Positions 10,258 through 22,269 of a DNA stretch of 64,000 nt are shown here, piece by piece; the first letter of the stretch is position 1; each line of letters starts with the position of its first letter. Source of the DNA: Gambelia wislizenii (taxonomy: Eukaryota > Chordata > Lepidosauria > Squamata > Crotaphytidae); NCBI GenBank assembly GCA_030847615.1, contig JAUMIR010000001.1:290062187-290126186 (forward strand), in the 5' to 3' direction. A model generated the notes under the pieces. The model had not been told where the DNA came from. It was given only the letters and a program-made list of their open reading frames with translations, and made no database searches. The position numbers and the translations under genes were made by a program.

Positions 10258-10259
10258 TA

Positions 10260-11600
10260 ATTAAATGCACAGACATTCAAGGCTTGCTGTAATTTCTCCA
10301 GGAAAGGGTTAAGCTCATGAAACAAAAAGAATTGATACAAGGCAATCCTGAAATTAACACAACCACACACCTAGCAACAATAAAGATTAACCTAACCCCT
10401 CAAATTGTGTAGATTAGCTCAAAGATCAGATTCAAAGTACTACTTCATAAGCAACCTATTTTTAATTCTGGCAAATGGTAGCTAAGGAAGGGTAGACCTG
10501 GAAAAGGAAGAAATAAGTTTCCCAACAAAACAGAGAAAGTCAGCAGAACAATTTATATATATATAGAACCATTTTAAAGTAATTAAATGTTCACATGTTA
10601 TAAAAGCACAAACAACATCTAAAACAGTGATTTAAAGTATATATGCTTATCAAACAAATAACAGCAGAAGCAACTGTACAATTATACATACCAGCAGTCT
10701 GGAATAGTTCTCCATAAGTTGCCTCATATAGAAATGTTTTGTCTCATGTACCAGTGCTAGTAGAATACAATTACAAACATCAACAGTCTAGGACAATTTT
10801 CTATGGGTTGGAAATGTTTCCATGTTTTGTTTCATGTGTCCATGCCAGATGTACTTTTTGTCTTCTTTAGTAGGAGTGAGTACAGATAAATAAATTGTTC
10901 ATATATTACAGAATAAAAGGTTCTCACTGCTCAAGAAAATTCTTCAATTATGGAGTCTTCCCTCTGTCACCAAAAGGCAGGCATTCAAAAATGTAAATTA
11001 AAAGCTGTATTGCTGTAACACTATACAAATATATACATGCATCCTTCAAGGTGAAGAAATAAAAAATGATGTGCCTGAAGACAAAGGATCTGCACAAGTT
11101 TAATCGTTAAGTAAGGTGTCCTCTTGTTAGTATACCCTACTACCCCCTCCCCACAGCATTTCATAACTGGAAACACTGGACATTTTTCAGGGTCAGGTTG
11201 GCTGAGGCAAACCAAACATCAGTTTGGTCACAATAGCCTGAGATGTGTCTGGAAATTTAATAGTAAGAAAGCCCATGTTAGGATTGAGCAGGAAGCCCCT
11301 GTAATGGGTTTATGCTAACAGCTCTGTCATTAGAGCTAATCCTTTCTTCCAGCCTTGGGCATTTCAGCAATGATTCAATCAAGCAATTAAGTGACCATTC
11401 CTTAATCTAAATTTCTCCTATACCTCCCCCCTGTCCAACCTTATGAGGTTCTTGCAAACCCATCATTTTTTATCTCCCAGCAGTTAAGGCAATCAGTTGA
11501 GTTTTGGTTTCCTTTGTCAACCCCATGGGAAAGCCACCTAGGCTTTGTCATAACCAGAGTATCCCTTCAGAAAATAGAGTATAACTATTAGTTCCCTAAC
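10260..11600. other. Unassigned AT-rich sequence
   Basis: No recognised repeat or exon. Short open frames of about 64 codons occur but have no motif. Confidence 0.45.
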
Positions 11601-11629
11601 AATAGTAAAATGTGCCACAGTGGATGAAT

Positions 11630-12000
11630 CCGGCCACTCTCTTTCTTGCCCCCCCCCGATTGGAACCTCTTGTGCCACCCTCAAATGCCTGTCTGAGAAT
11701 CTTCACTGCACGGAACTCTCCTCTTCAAGACTGGTAACTATCACCCTATATTCCTGGACCTCACTCCTCTATCCAATCTTTCTGCCTTACTCTGCTATAG
11801 CCTTGTATGGTACTTAAGCATGTGTGTTGTGTATGTTAGTTCACTTTTGTGTCATTCCAATAAAATACTTTATTTTACTTTAACTGTGGTGCTCTCTACA
11901 GTTAGTACTGGTATACATAGGTGAAAAGTCCCTGAAGTTACCCTTCTCTTGCAGGCTCCTGTTTGAGCTAATAATTCCCCCCACCCAATAATAATAGAGA
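11630..12000 (+). repeat. LTR-like fragment (retroviral type), family shared with 27.5 and 43.0 kb
   Basis: It shares the order of an AATAAA polyadenylation signal (11859-11864), then TACTGGTATACATAGGTGAAA, then CTCTTGC..AGCT and an ATTCCCC end with the copies at 27553-28365 and 43045-43965. The upstream half with the TATA box is not clearly present, so this looks like an R-U5-containing remnant. No internal viral genes are attached. Confidence 0.6.
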
Positions 12001-12140
12001 TCTTGGCATCATGGGTGGGGCTCTAAAAGCACCACCCCACCTCTTAGGTTAACACTTTCTCTTTTGAAGTCAAAACTAAAAATGACATAGGGCTTAACAA
12101 TAAACATGTTATAAATAGCAGGCCAGTTATAACAAGCTTC

Positions 12141-12146
<6 letters not shown>

Positions 12147-12177
<31 letters not shown>
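12147..12177. repeat. (AT)n microsatellite
   Basis: Uninterrupted AT dinucleotides, about 15 units. Confidence 0.95.
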
Positions 12178-12180
<3 letters not shown>

Positions 12181-12375
12181 TTTATTTCATTTTAAGCTAA
12201 TATGACAAACAATAAACAATGACATCACATTCCAAATAAAACTGAACTGAACTAAACTAAACTAAATTAAACAATGAAGGCAGAAATGAACCACCCCCCC
12301 CCAAAAAAAAGACAAAAAGCACAAATGAAAACATTGTGGCATTACTTCTGTATATCTGTAGCAAATCTATATCAG

Positions 12376-12525
12376 GTCTCCTTCCTTGGAGGTCTTCAAA
12401 CAGAGGCTGGATGGCCATCTGTCAGGGATGCTTTGATTGTGATTTCCTGCGTTGCAGGGGGTTGGACTGGATGGCCCTTGTGGTCTCTTCCAACTCTGCA
12501 GTTCTATGATTCTATGATTCTATGA
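12376..12525 (+). mobile_element. CR1 LINE 3' end, very short
   Basis: It begins GGTCTCCTTCCTTGGAGG and ends with three ATTCTATG units. This is the last ~150 bp of the CR1 family seen in full near 31.2-31.4 kb. Confidence 0.9.
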
Positions 12526-12603
12526 AATATACCATTGATTATAGTTTACCAATTCTCAACTTTTCCAAATTTTATTTCTTTTCATTCTCATTACAACTAT
12601 GGA

Positions 12604-12662
12604 CTTTATCAGATGCAACTAATATGGCGTTATAAGGACCACGCCGCAATCCCAGGTGGTTT
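12604..12662. mobile_element. Single MITE end, GGACTTTATCAGA type
   Basis: GGACTTTATCAGATGC at about 12602 matches, in complement, the right end of the element at 19611-20168 (TCTGATAAAGTCC). The partner end is not found nearby, so this is a solo or truncated terminus. Confidence 0.4.
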
Positions 12663-12669
12663 ACTCAGA

Positions 12670-13655
12670 AGTAAAGACCAACTAGACTTCCTTTCCTGAG
12701 CCAGTGGCAGAACTTGATCTCTCCCTGCCCCCATGAAGTATGTTGGAGGAGCAGGATAACATAATGGCATGTGTTATGCCAAGTACAGCTAGTATGTATA
12801 TAAATGAAGTGTAGCTTACCCACCATTTTATTGTTGTTGTTAAACTTAATTGAACTGACCTTCAAAATTGTAGGTTTTTTTTCCTCTGGAGATTTGTATA
12901 CATCTATAATCTTTGCCATTTAGTGAATTTACAAATGCTAAGGTTGATTGAAACAAGAAGGATAGCCTTGGAAGTATATTCATTTTGACTAATGGAATTT
13001 TTTAAAAAACTGAAATGCAGTAGAGATAATCAAGATTCACCGGTTGGCAAAAAACTCAGATTTCAGATCACAACTCTTTACTTAATATAGGTTGTTTATA
13101 GAAATGATTCCCTCAACAGTCTTCTGATGTGTAACCAGAATCATGTAAGAACCCTCTGTGTCTGCAGTGAATAAAATATCAGGGCTAGTAAGTAATTGAA
13201 AGATACTTGATAGTATCTCCAGCTTTGTCCAGTATATCAAAGCCTGAACATCACTCTCTGTCTCTGCTTGAATGAGCAGCCCTGATGGGTTCCTCTGGCG
13301 AGGCATGGCAGAAGAGTTTGGAGCAGTTCTAATCAAGGTTTTATTTAGGATCCAAGCAAGATCTGGTCAGCCAGCCATGAAAGACTCTGGTAGTCCTTCT
13401 AGTTAAGTACTTACTTGATGCTAACACTGTTGTGCTGAACTCATACTCTGTGTTGATAGATCTCTAAATGGTCTGTAGTAAATAAGTGAGGATTTATTTT
13501 TTATTTTTTACATCATTATCTAACAGCAACCATGACAAAAACACATTGTGAGGAGCCGTTTCAGTCAGCCAATCAGGCCATTTGAATGTTTTCCCAGTAT
13601 GTTAGGTCATGGGGTATGAAAGGCAATTTTTCTACCCTTTCAACTACCATTTTGC
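12670..13655. other. Unassigned sequence with one 84-codon minus-strand frame
   Basis: The minus strand is open over 13082-13336 and starts MIRTAPNSSAMPRQRNPSG. I recognise no family in it. It is of normal complexity, but there is no splice or promoter support, so it is not called as a gene. Confidence 0.3.
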
Positions 13656-13660
13656 ACCTA

Positions 13661-14239
13661 GGACTTTTTCAGACTGGCTGTAAACTCTGTGGCAGGCACA
13701 GAACAGGGTTGCTGAAAGATTTCCCTTTCAGACGACATCACCCTCTTCCATGCTGTTCCTATGCTGCTCCCGTGCTGCTCCAGTAATATTTTATTCACGA
13801 CAAAAAGTCGTGAATAGACCACACGGTCTGTTTTTGTCACAGAATCATGGGTGGTCTGAAAGGTGCCCCGTTCCTCTCCCGTGGGGGCAAAGTCCATGCC
13901 AGACGCTTCCAGCAAAGATCGGGACGAGGAGGTGATACCCTTCCCTCCACTTCCCGGGTTACTTGTAAAAGTGTTATAGTGTTGGGGGGCTTGGTTTTCC
14001 TTTCCTTTTCTTGACTTTTCTTTTTAAATTTCCTGCACCAATGGTCTCGCGAGAACGGGCAGGATTTCATTTCCAGGTCGTAAATGCAGCCTTACAATGG
14101 CTGCATTTACTCCCAGCCAGCAAGGGGAGGGGGACAGATCAAGATAAGTGTCTGAAGATTTTCCTTGATTCCATGGCAGGAACGGGAGTGGGGGTAGCGA
14201 GTGAGGAACAGGGCATTTTGGACCTGTCTGAAAATCTCC
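13661..14239. mobile_element. Foldback MITE, 3-bp TSD
   Basis: The left end is GGACTTTTTCAGACTGG. The right end in complement is GGAGATTTTCAGACAGG. CTA flanks both ends (13658-13660, 14240-14242). Two internal palindromes are present: TATTCACGAC with GTCGTGAATA around 13790-13815, and GTAAATGCAGCC with GGCTGCATTTAC around 14080-14110. The left end is identical over 13 bp to the element at 9643-9973. Two hairpin centres raise the possibility of two elements fused or nested. No coding capacity. Confidence 0.7.
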
Positions 14240-14521
14240 CTAGTTTCTATTAGTTCCTTAGTTTGTTTAGTAGAATCTCAAGGTTTTGTGGTGGTGGAGG
14301 AAGAGAAATATAAAAGGAAGATCACCAAAAGCCTGTCCACACCTGTTCTAGACCACATCTATACATTTTCCTGCACTCCTAAACAACCTGGCAATACCAT
14401 TGTAATAGGATTCTTCTTTCCTATGTACACCTTGAATTGTTGTGTCCTTGTCAGTCACTGAGCCTAAACAAATGTCTTTCCTCTTGTCAGCTAAGTTCTT
14501 CTCTGTCACAATGTACTCTAG

Positions 14522-14662
14522 ACCAGTGACTCCCAAACTCCAGTCTTCTGGGTGCTTCAGACTTCAACTCCCAGAAACCTCAGCCATCTTGGCCAATAAA
14601 CAGGGATTCTGGGAGCTGAAGTCCAAAACACCTGGAAGACAAGAGTTCGGGAAACACTGCTC
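14522..14662. mobile_element. Short palindromic MITE
   Basis: CAGTGACTCCCAAACTCCAG and TTCAACTCCCAGAAACCTCA are mirrored by GATTCTGGGAGCTGAAGTCC and AGAGTTCGGGAAACACTG. This is a widespread amniote foldback repeat without coding sequence. Confidence 0.7.
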
Positions 14663-14669
14663 TTGACTA

Positions 14670-16430
14670 TGGCCAGCATCCTTTTAGTGACTTACACTAA
14701 CAGATTACATGTGCAGGTTACACATGTGTTAGTACCTTCCTGCCTGGGGCACTGATGGATAGTCTCTTGCCCTTGGACTCCATCCAAAAATCTCCCATGC
14801 CCAGCAACTATCAGACCCCCAACAGCTGCTGCTGTTCTTTCTTATCAGAGGGAAGGAAGAGGGGAGGTTATTCAGACTATGAAGATCAGGCTGCTTGGGG
14901 CTAGGAGAAGGAAAATGTGAGTGTACTCTATTTGAAGGATTTCTTCTTCCTCCTTGAGGAAGCTGAAACCAGCTGCTTCTCCACAATCTGAATCACCTCC
15001 CCATCCCTCCCTTCTCTACTGTTCACCAAGAGCAGCAGGGGCCCTTCCTGGGGCTTGATAGCTGCTGGGTGGCAAGATGACATGGACCTGTGCATGTTGA
15101 ACTAAGTGCAAGTGTACAAGCCTATGAGTGTCAGGTAATAACTATAAACTGGGATTTATTAATTGATGTTATACCAGGAAAATGGACTAGAAAGATAGTA
15201 AAAAAAAAAGTCACATGAGGCAAACCAGCAAGCCTCAGCATATATTGAGTTTTACAACAGCCATACCTCAGTGCTGACTGGTTTGCTTGCTAAAACGTGC
15301 ACATTCTATCCTAAAGAACCTTACTCTTTCATTGTGTTCTTAATCCACAATTCTGCCTGGAGGCTGTAATGAGAACCAGATACAGGTGTCGGTGGTAAGC
15401 AATGGAGTTCTACTACAGAATGCTAAACACAATACTATGCAAGGCAGATACTTTAAGGGTGGAGTCCTGGAAAAACAAGGAGCAAGGCTAGGTCCATTGT
15501 TACAGTAGCTGGAAAGTGGGTGGTAAATGGTTGTGATAATGTGGCCAATTCCACGCTTTCAAGCAGAGTCAGGAATGGCATTTCTGGCTTTCAAGTTGAA
15601 GCAAATACGATCCAATAACTCCACTTGGAGGCAGTTACCCTGTCACTTCTTTCTCCCAGTCTTCAAATAACCAAATGGTGTTTATTCTCTGAGTATAGGA
15701 ACCACTTTCCCAAGTGACAGAAAGTCATCCTCAAAGGTGTCAGCTGAAGAATGTGGCTGCAGGGACCCTGGATGCATGAGGGCTTAGATGCACTGAGGAC
15801 TTCCTGCTTCATCTCCAGATTATTTCCCCCCAGCCAGAGACTCTGGGGACAAACCCCCACTCCTTCCTGCACTGGAGCCCACCTACAACCTCACTCCCGC
15901 TGTAGTAATAGTAGCATCATATGACAGGACAACTAGGAAGAAAATGAAAAGGGGCAACACTTCTGGTAATAGTCTGCCTTGGCTGAAGCGCCAATAGAAT
16001 AAGCAGCACCTGGCAGTAGGGACAGCCAAAGACATTTTACAACCCGAGAGGAAGGACAAGGCATGCTGTCTTCCTCCACTTCCTGACCCTCAGCATCCTC
16101 TGCCTGAGGAAACTGCCCCACTTGTTGAATGGCATGGCCAGCCCTGAGCTCTGGATGGATGGAACTGTCCTTACCAATGGCTGTTGAGTTACAGAAGCAG
16201 TCAAGTGAAGGCAAGTGTTTCTGGCCATATTCCTCTGTTATGCTGCTTAGTAGCACCTGTGATGGAACACTTACCTGGCTGTTTCTCCTCCTGCCTTGTG
16301 GAATTTATGCACTGAGGCTTGAGCCCTTCAAAGTCTTGCAGATTTGGCTGCCTGAGGCAACGGACAAGATGGCACCAATCTGTATGCCAGTCCTTCGTGT
16401 TCCTAAAGAGCAAAACTTGGAGAAGTTATT
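14670..16430. other. Unassigned sequence
   Basis: No repeat family or exon is recognised. Several overlapping chance frames on both strands lie at 15.9-16.5 kb. A short palindromic remnant (GGACTGCAACGCCTCC ... GGAGCTGTAGTCC) lies just beyond, at 16437-16490. Confidence 0.4.
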
Positions 16431-16755
16431 TCTTTGGACTGCAACGCCTCCAAGGCCATCCTGGCAGGGAAATTGTGGGAGCTGTAGTCCAACAATAAAA
16501 TACTTATAGAGTCCTCATGCTTGGTAACCCTTCCCCCAAGGGAATCACTGATTTAAAAAAGAAATATTTCCAGGGCTCCATCTGCCATCTCCTGAACATG
16601 ATTTGAATCTGATGCTGCAGTACGCTGATGGCAAACATGTGGAGTTAGGCTCTTATGACTAAGCAGGAGGCAACTGTGCAGGGGTAGTAGCCAATTTTAA
16701 TAAAATGTACTCTCTTTGATGCCACCAATGGAGATAGCCCTCTCTTTTCCCCATG

Positions 16756-16765
<10 letters not shown>

Positions 16766-16797
<32 letters not shown>
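16766..16797. repeat. (CA)n microsatellite
   Basis: Sixteen CA units, preceded by CATA repeats. Confidence 0.95.
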
Positions 16798-16799
<2 letters not shown>

Positions 16800-16842
16800 T
16801 CAAGTTAACTGATTCAACAGCCTTCTGTTCATATAAGCTGGG

Positions 16843-16930
16843 ATGGGCAGCTTGTAGCAACTGCAATTCTCATCAGCCCTAGCCATCACAGGTAGTGATA
16901 AAGGATGTTGGGAGCTACAATCTGCTATCC
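16843..16930. mobile_element. Short palindromic MITE, decayed
   Basis: GCTTGTAGCAACTGCAATTC mirrors GTTGGGAGCTACAATCTGC around CCTAGCCATCACAGGTAG. Confidence 0.5.
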
Positions 16931-17033
16931 TAAGCCCCATATTTTCCCCATCTATAATATACATACTGAGTCACCTCCAGAGTTACTGACTTCTGCTCCC
17001 TGTCCTGCCCCAGGTAGCCCCCAACAGTAAAGG

Positions 17034-17672
17034 CTAGAGGTATAAAATTTTTGGAATTTATGAAGCTGGGCACCGGGTGAGGGGGAGCTGGTTTCTTTTC
17101 AGAATTTTTAAAACATTATATTAGTACCTTTTGCAGATTGAAAATCACTTTGTTACTTTAGAATATAAAATACACTGTGTCTTATTTGGGTTGGCCTTAA
17201 ATTATAATGTCTGGAATAATAAAAGTAAACTTTATTCCAACAATAATTACAAATGGAATTTAAATTTTAAAAACTTTTTTGTGTATAAGGTCCTGAATTG
17301 TGCAAAATCATCAACATTAGCAAAACAAAGAAAACTACTTTGCCCCTACTAGTCCTTCATAGTGGCAAGCAGAAATAAAGCATTCATTCCTATAGAAAGA
17401 ACTGAGATAAGCAAACCAGGATCAGGAATTGCAATAATGTGGGATACAGTACTTTATATAGTCTTACACAAAAGTCTTCTTGTTACATAGATTTTAGAAA
17501 TAATTTTGGGAGAGTAAATATATTAACATTTTGCCTTAAACATTTATTTATCATTTCAAAAGAAAATTAATTATTTTGTTCTATTTTTCAAGGAAAAAAG
17601 ATTTTGGGGTGGGGGGAATAAGGGGAAAGTTTTTTCCCCAAAAAATTTGGACTTTCATATCTCTAGACCTGA
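17034..17672. mobile_element. Non-autonomous DNA transposon (TAGAG ends), copy 2, uninterrupted
   Basis: The left end is CTAGAGGTATAAAATTT. The right end in complement is CTAGAGATATGAAAGTCC, so the termini are inverted. The interior aligns in the same order with blocks at 6850-8345 but lacks the three later insertions there. AT-rich with no transposase frame. The frame at 17131-17352 is low complexity and not a protein candidate. Confidence 0.7.
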
Positions 17673-17679
17673 CCCATTA

Positions 17680-18150
17680 TGCACATCTTTACATGCATCC
17701 CACTTCACAGAGTGGTGGTGTAGCACCAGGTCTCCTTCTCTTGGGGAAGAAATAACTGAAGGCTTACTGGTATTTTGTGATGTCTGGTTTATTTTCAGAT
17801 GTACAGCTTGAGCAGATGTGGACTGGAGGAACAGTATAAATGCTCCAACTGATAGCTCACAGTCCACAGTATTTTCACACCAGACATCTAGTGAGAGTCA
17901 GTATCCCCAAATACTGTGAGATTATAGCAGATAACCAAAGTATGCCACCTGGCCCCTGAGACTGTTTTTCCAGCCTTCAGCACCTCCAGACTCCCCAGAC
18001 AGCCTTTTTCTGCCCCCAAGATGGTTTGCCTCTCCTAAAAGTATCCAAGAATAACAATCAACCTTTTAAAGAAGTTGGGAGGGGACCTACATTGTCTAAC
18101 AAGTTTGTGGGCTTCCCGTCCCCAAAAACAAAAGTTGACTTCCATCCACT
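17680..18150. other. Unassigned sequence
   Basis: No feature recognised. Confidence 0.45.
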
Positions 18151-18157
18151 ACTAGCC

Positions 18158-18236
18158 GCTTGCTTGCTTGCTTGCTTGCTTGCCTGTCTGTCTGCCTGCC
18201 TGCCTGCCTGTGTGCTTTTCTTCCTTGCTTCCTTGT
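18158..18236. repeat. (CTTG)n/(CTGC)n compound microsatellite
   Basis: GCTTGCTTGCTTGCTTGC runs into CTGTCTGTCTGCCTGCCTGC and then CTTCCTTG. It yields poly Leu-Ala-Cys translations that are artefacts. Confidence 0.9.
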
Positions 18237-18265
18237 TTTTGGCAGTCCATACAGACCTTGGACAA

Positions 18266-18660
18266 TCATAGAATCATTGAATCATAGAATTAGAAGGGAT
18301 CACAAGGTCCATCTAGCCCAACTCCTGCCATGCAGGAATACACAACTAAAGCATTCCAAAGAAATGGCCATCCAACTTCTTTTAAGAATCTCCAAAGAAG
18401 GAGAGGCCACTACTCTTCGAGGCAGCCCATTCCATTGTCAAACCATTCTTACAGTAAAGACATTCTTCCTAATGTTTAGGTGGAATCTCTTTTCTTGCAA
18501 TTTGGAACCACTGATTCATATTCTAATCTCTGGAGCAGCAGCAAACAAGCTTGTTCTGTCTTCTACATGACATCCCTTCAGATATTTAAATAAAGCTCTC
18601 CGTCTTCTCTTCTCCAAGCTGAACATGCCCTGCTCCGTAGTTTGTGTTCCTCATAGGTCT
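18266..18660 (-). mobile_element. CR1 LINE 3' end (minus strand)
   Basis: The tail is on the left as CATAGAATCATTGAATCATAG. It is followed in complement by the CR1 3' coding end: GGAGTTGGGCTAGATGG, TCTGGAGCAGCAG.. and the GAGAAGAGAAGACGGAGAG block. It is an older, more divergent copy than those at 7.9 or 31.3 kb. Confidence 0.85.
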
Positions 18661-18664
18661 TGAC

Positions 18665-19600
18665 TGAGGCCTGCTACAGTTGCCCATCTAAACTCTTGGA
18701 GTGCAAAATTTGTTTGCTTTTTAAGAATCTCTGTCTGATCCAAAACTCAGTTTGCAGCCTTTTTCTACTTCTTTTCACATAGAGATCTAGATTATACAAT
18801 CCTTAGCTGGCATGTGAGTCTGTCTTATTCTCTGATAGATATTCTTATCCAAATTTGCATCCTCCAAATTATCTTGTGTCAAGGAGCAATTAGCCGAGCC
18901 AAGGGTTCCCATGGCAAAGTATCACTTGGAGTTCACCTAACTTGACAGCTGCAAGCCTTTATTGTTTAACCTGTCCCTGCCTGACTTCACACTGCTCTGC
19001 ATATCAGAAACATAAGATAACATTGGCTGGATTGGATCAAGGCTCCATCTAGTTAACGTCCTGCTTTTAGCAGGGACAGGCAAGAACCTTTAGGAGTCTA
19101 CAAGCAGGGTGTAAAACAACAAGCCTTTCTTCGCATCTTCCATGAATTGTTCCATCCTAATCACTTAAACATTACACTTATTACATTACTCTGTTGATAA
19201 GCCTTGGGCAAGCAACTGTCTTGTGCACTGCCCACATCTATAAAGTGGGGACAATAGTACTGACCAACCTTGAAGAGCAGGTGCAAAAATTACTATATTT
19301 TATGTTTATGAAGCACAACTTTAAAGCACCCCATTAATCATGATTACCACATATGGAAGAAATATGTAAGAAGCATTTTTATTATACTGAATTGTAATCC
19401 GCCTTAATTTAAGGAGTGTTTGTTCTCAGTTTGCCACTTAACATGATTGAATGGAAGCCTTTAGAAAATTTGGTCTTAGAAATAGCTCCTGGTTTCAGTG
19501 ACATGGTTGCAGTGCCACTCTGTGGCCATCAGGCAGAACTGCATGTAATAATTTTATATAGGTCGAATTATTTTTTAAAAACCCACAATTTAATTATTTA
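18665..19600. other. Mostly unassigned; old CR1/L3-like 3' end near 19005-19110 (minus strand)
   Basis: CATAAGATAACATTGGCTGG..TGGATCAAGGCTCCATCTAG resembles, in complement, the 'tagatgg..ccagcatgttcttatgttctta' ending of old CR1/L3 LINEs. The remainder is unrecognised. Confidence 0.35.
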
Positions 19601-19610
19601 TTTATTTAGA

Positions 19611-20168
19611 GGACTTCACCAAACGAGCCCTTTAAAGTGTTCTTTTGCTGGCATAAAAATGATTTTTTTAATGCCAGCAAAAGAATGGCCTTCACTGCAA
19701 TTATCTTGCTTTTCCGGCAAAGGCTTTCCCAGCAATAAAAAGCGATGAAATCCCGCAGATTATCATGAGACCGCATTATGTGGGAAATTTTTAAAAAACA
19801 CAAAAAATAACACTAAAAAGTTTAAACAAAGCACAATAACACACTTTAAAAGTCCCAAGTAGCCTGGGGAGGGTCATAAAAAGTGTGCTACTTACCTGGA
19901 TGTTGTGATCTCACCCGGAAGTGTTCACACCAGACCAGCCATTGACAGGGCAAGTAGCGGATGGGGAGGGGAACCATGAGGTTTCACACACCAGCCATGT
20001 TGGCACAAAACACCATGAGGGATCTATTGATGGATTCAGACGTCAATTAAACAGTACAGGTTTTGGTGGGGACATAAATGTAAAAGGGCAATGTCGTGTG
20101 GTATGCGCGCCCTTTCACATTTATGTAGCGTTGTTATGACACAATATTTTATGTGTCTGATAAAGTCC
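19611..20168. mobile_element. Foldback MITE, 3-bp TSD
   Basis: The left end is GGACTTCACCAAAC. The right end in complement is GGACTTTATCAGAC, differing only by transitions. AGA flanks both sides (19608-19610, 20169-20171). A perfect hairpin pairs CTTTTGCTGGCAT with ATGCCAGCAAAAG at about 19641-19683. A second weak palindrome, CATAAATGTAAAAGGGC with GCCCTTTCACATTTATG, lies at 20070-20126. Non-coding. Confidence 0.65.
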
Positions 20169-20654
20169 AGAGAGTTCTCTTCCTCCCCTCCCAGTGTCAG
20201 CATAAGTGCTGTGTAAACTGCAACAATTTAAAATAACTATTTTACAAAATAGAATAAAATATAAAATAAAATTTAAAACATTAAAATACAACAAAGGCAG
20301 AGATTGCACAGGCAAGGGGCAGATGTTACATGAAACAACAGATATTTGGTATGTAAAAGCATGCTGGAATAATAGCGCCCATGTAAAAGCTACGTAGAGA
20401 GGAAGCACCTAGGCTTCACTGGGCAACATGTTCCACAATATTTGGATCTCTGCCTTCATAATTGAGTCTTACCTGTGACCTGAATGGAGTTGATTCCATG
20501 CCATCATTTTTGTTCTGTTTGATTAATACTTGCAGTAATTACCTCATTTGTAATTACCTCTTCTTGTTTCTTACATTTAGAAACTCGTGTAAATATTAAA
20601 ATCTCAAAGACATGTTCATTTCCATGTTTAGACGACAGAGGTAATTGGGATTCA

Positions 20655-20862
20655 CCCTGTTTTAGATGGGGTTACATCCCCCTGAGAACACTAGCTTGCA
20701 GTTTGGAGGTACTCCTCTATTCAGACCAGGACCTGGAGGTCCAGGTTTCCGTAGTGACCAAGAATACATTTGCACAGTTAAAGCTATTGCACCAACTGCA
20801 CCAGGTCCCGGAAAAGTCAGATCTGGCCAGGGTAATACATGCCTTAGTTATGTACATAAAAT
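20655..20862 (+). mobile_element. L2 LINE fragment
   Basis: In frame it reads LLYSDQDLEVQVSVVTKN, FAQLKLLHQLHQVPEKSDLA and RVIHALVMYIK. This matches the post-RT 'DS.LS.E.QVS.V...F..LR.IR.LRP.L....L...VHALV.S' region of L2-type LINEs. Only this segment remains. Confidence 0.7.
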
Positions 20863-20869
20863 ACACAAA

Positions 20870-21690
20870 TAAAATATTTAATCAAAATCTACCTTCAACC
20901 CAAATTTACCTTCTTGTAACTTAAGTCCATTAGTTCAAGGTTTGCCCTTTGGGGCATCAGAGAAGCAAAAACCCTTCATAGGCATTAGCTCTAGCCATGT
21001 TTTGAAGTGGACTGTCTAATAAAGTGGCAATACCCCAAAACCAGTTGCAGAGCATGTCAACCTCCCTGGACATACAGTACAGGATTTAAAGGTCACAAAC
21101 CTTGAACAAAGAAATTACAAATGAAGTCTAGAAAAGGAAACAGCTGAACTGAATTATGTTTACAAATTCCAATCAATTAGCAGAGTTATGAACAAAGACA
21201 GTAACTTCATGGCACACTACATGTATTGATACAAGTCCTTGCTACTGCACGTGTAACAAAAGGAATCTTCTTAGAGACAGTTTTGAACTGACTTTTAGTA
21301 AGCAGATTTATTGCTTTCACACATCAACACTAAAACTGACAACTGCAATGCTCTGAAAGACCTGTATCACCTTACACAAACCTTTGAAAATTTGCAAATT
21401 TAGGGCAAAGGTTATGATTTGCATCTTTCTGATTCATATTACATTCCATCCCACTCCCACAACTGTGTAAATAGGGTTTATATCCTGAGGCCTGGAGATC
21501 ACTCTGTACTGCATCTGAAGAGGTGCTTTTACAAAAGCTCACACTAAAATAAGCACCAGTTAGTCTTAAAGGGGCTGCTACAGTCCTTTTTCTTTCCCTC
21601 CCTCCCTCCTTTTTATGTTGCAAGAGACTAACACAATTCCTCCTTTGAAAACTAGGAGGGGTACAGTAAATCTGCTCAGGGCTTTCTTCA
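20870..21690. other. Unassigned sequence
   Basis: No feature recognised. Confidence 0.4.
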
Positions 21691-21782
21691 TGATGTTAAA
21701 GGAGCTATCCAAAGTGTTGAACTTATTCCCAAAAACTAGGTTCAGAACCCTGAGTAGCTCCTTTAAAGTCTGAAATAAGACC
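21690..21782. repeat. Unnamed inverted repeat (AAAGGAGCTATCCAA family), copy 1
   Basis: TTAAAGGAGCTATCCAAAGTG on the left and GAGTAGCTCCTTTAAAGTC on the right are inverted arms, with GTTGAACTTATTCCC..GGTTCAGAACCC between. The same motif occurs at 35690-35830 and 56828-57000. Confidence 0.6.
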
Positions 21783-22029
21783 CAAGGCACATTCGCCAAT
21801 CTCTGGTTATGATAGTCACTGGTTACCACGTATGTTTGAGGAGGTGGGAGGCAGGGTTGGTTTTTACATCCCCTGTGCCCTTGGCACTTAGAGTTTTAAA
21901 TAGGAGTCAAATCTTCTTCTATATGGTAGCCATTCAGGTATTTCTGACAGTCTCTTGTGTCATCTCAGGGTATAGCAAGAAGAGGCTTCCCCTAGGCTGA
22001 CCACCTTCCTAGCCATAAGTAGTACTACC

Positions 22030-22135
22030 GTAATAGTAGTAGTAGTAGTTATTTCTTACCACCTCTCCCTATGGATTGAGGCAGAGAACAATAAATTAAG
22101 ACATAAACATAACTTTAGTTAAAAAACATAAGAGA
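22030..22135 (-). repeat. (TAG)n tract and LINE/SINE-type tail remnant
   Basis: TAGTAGTAGTAGTAG is followed by TTATTTCTTACCACC..CCTATGGATTGAGGC, which in complement resembles the 'gcggt..acaa' ending shared by many L2-like tails. Weak. Confidence 0.35.
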
Positions 22136-22237
22136 ACTTACGTTCTCTTAGTGTTCCACTCTAACTGCACATCTCTGACAGAATTATGGTCCCTAAAACT
22201 TGCCCAGGTGGAAGAGTGACTATTATTTGAAGCCTAT

Positions 22238-22265
22238 TAGATAGATAGATAGATAGATAGATAGA
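22238..22265. repeat. (TAGA)n microsatellite
   Basis: Seven tandem TAGA units. Confidence 0.95.
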
Positions 22266-22269
22266 CCCA

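Noticed and set aside
12147..12177. TATA-type promoter
   Set aside because: A simple (AT)n microsatellite with no supporting context.
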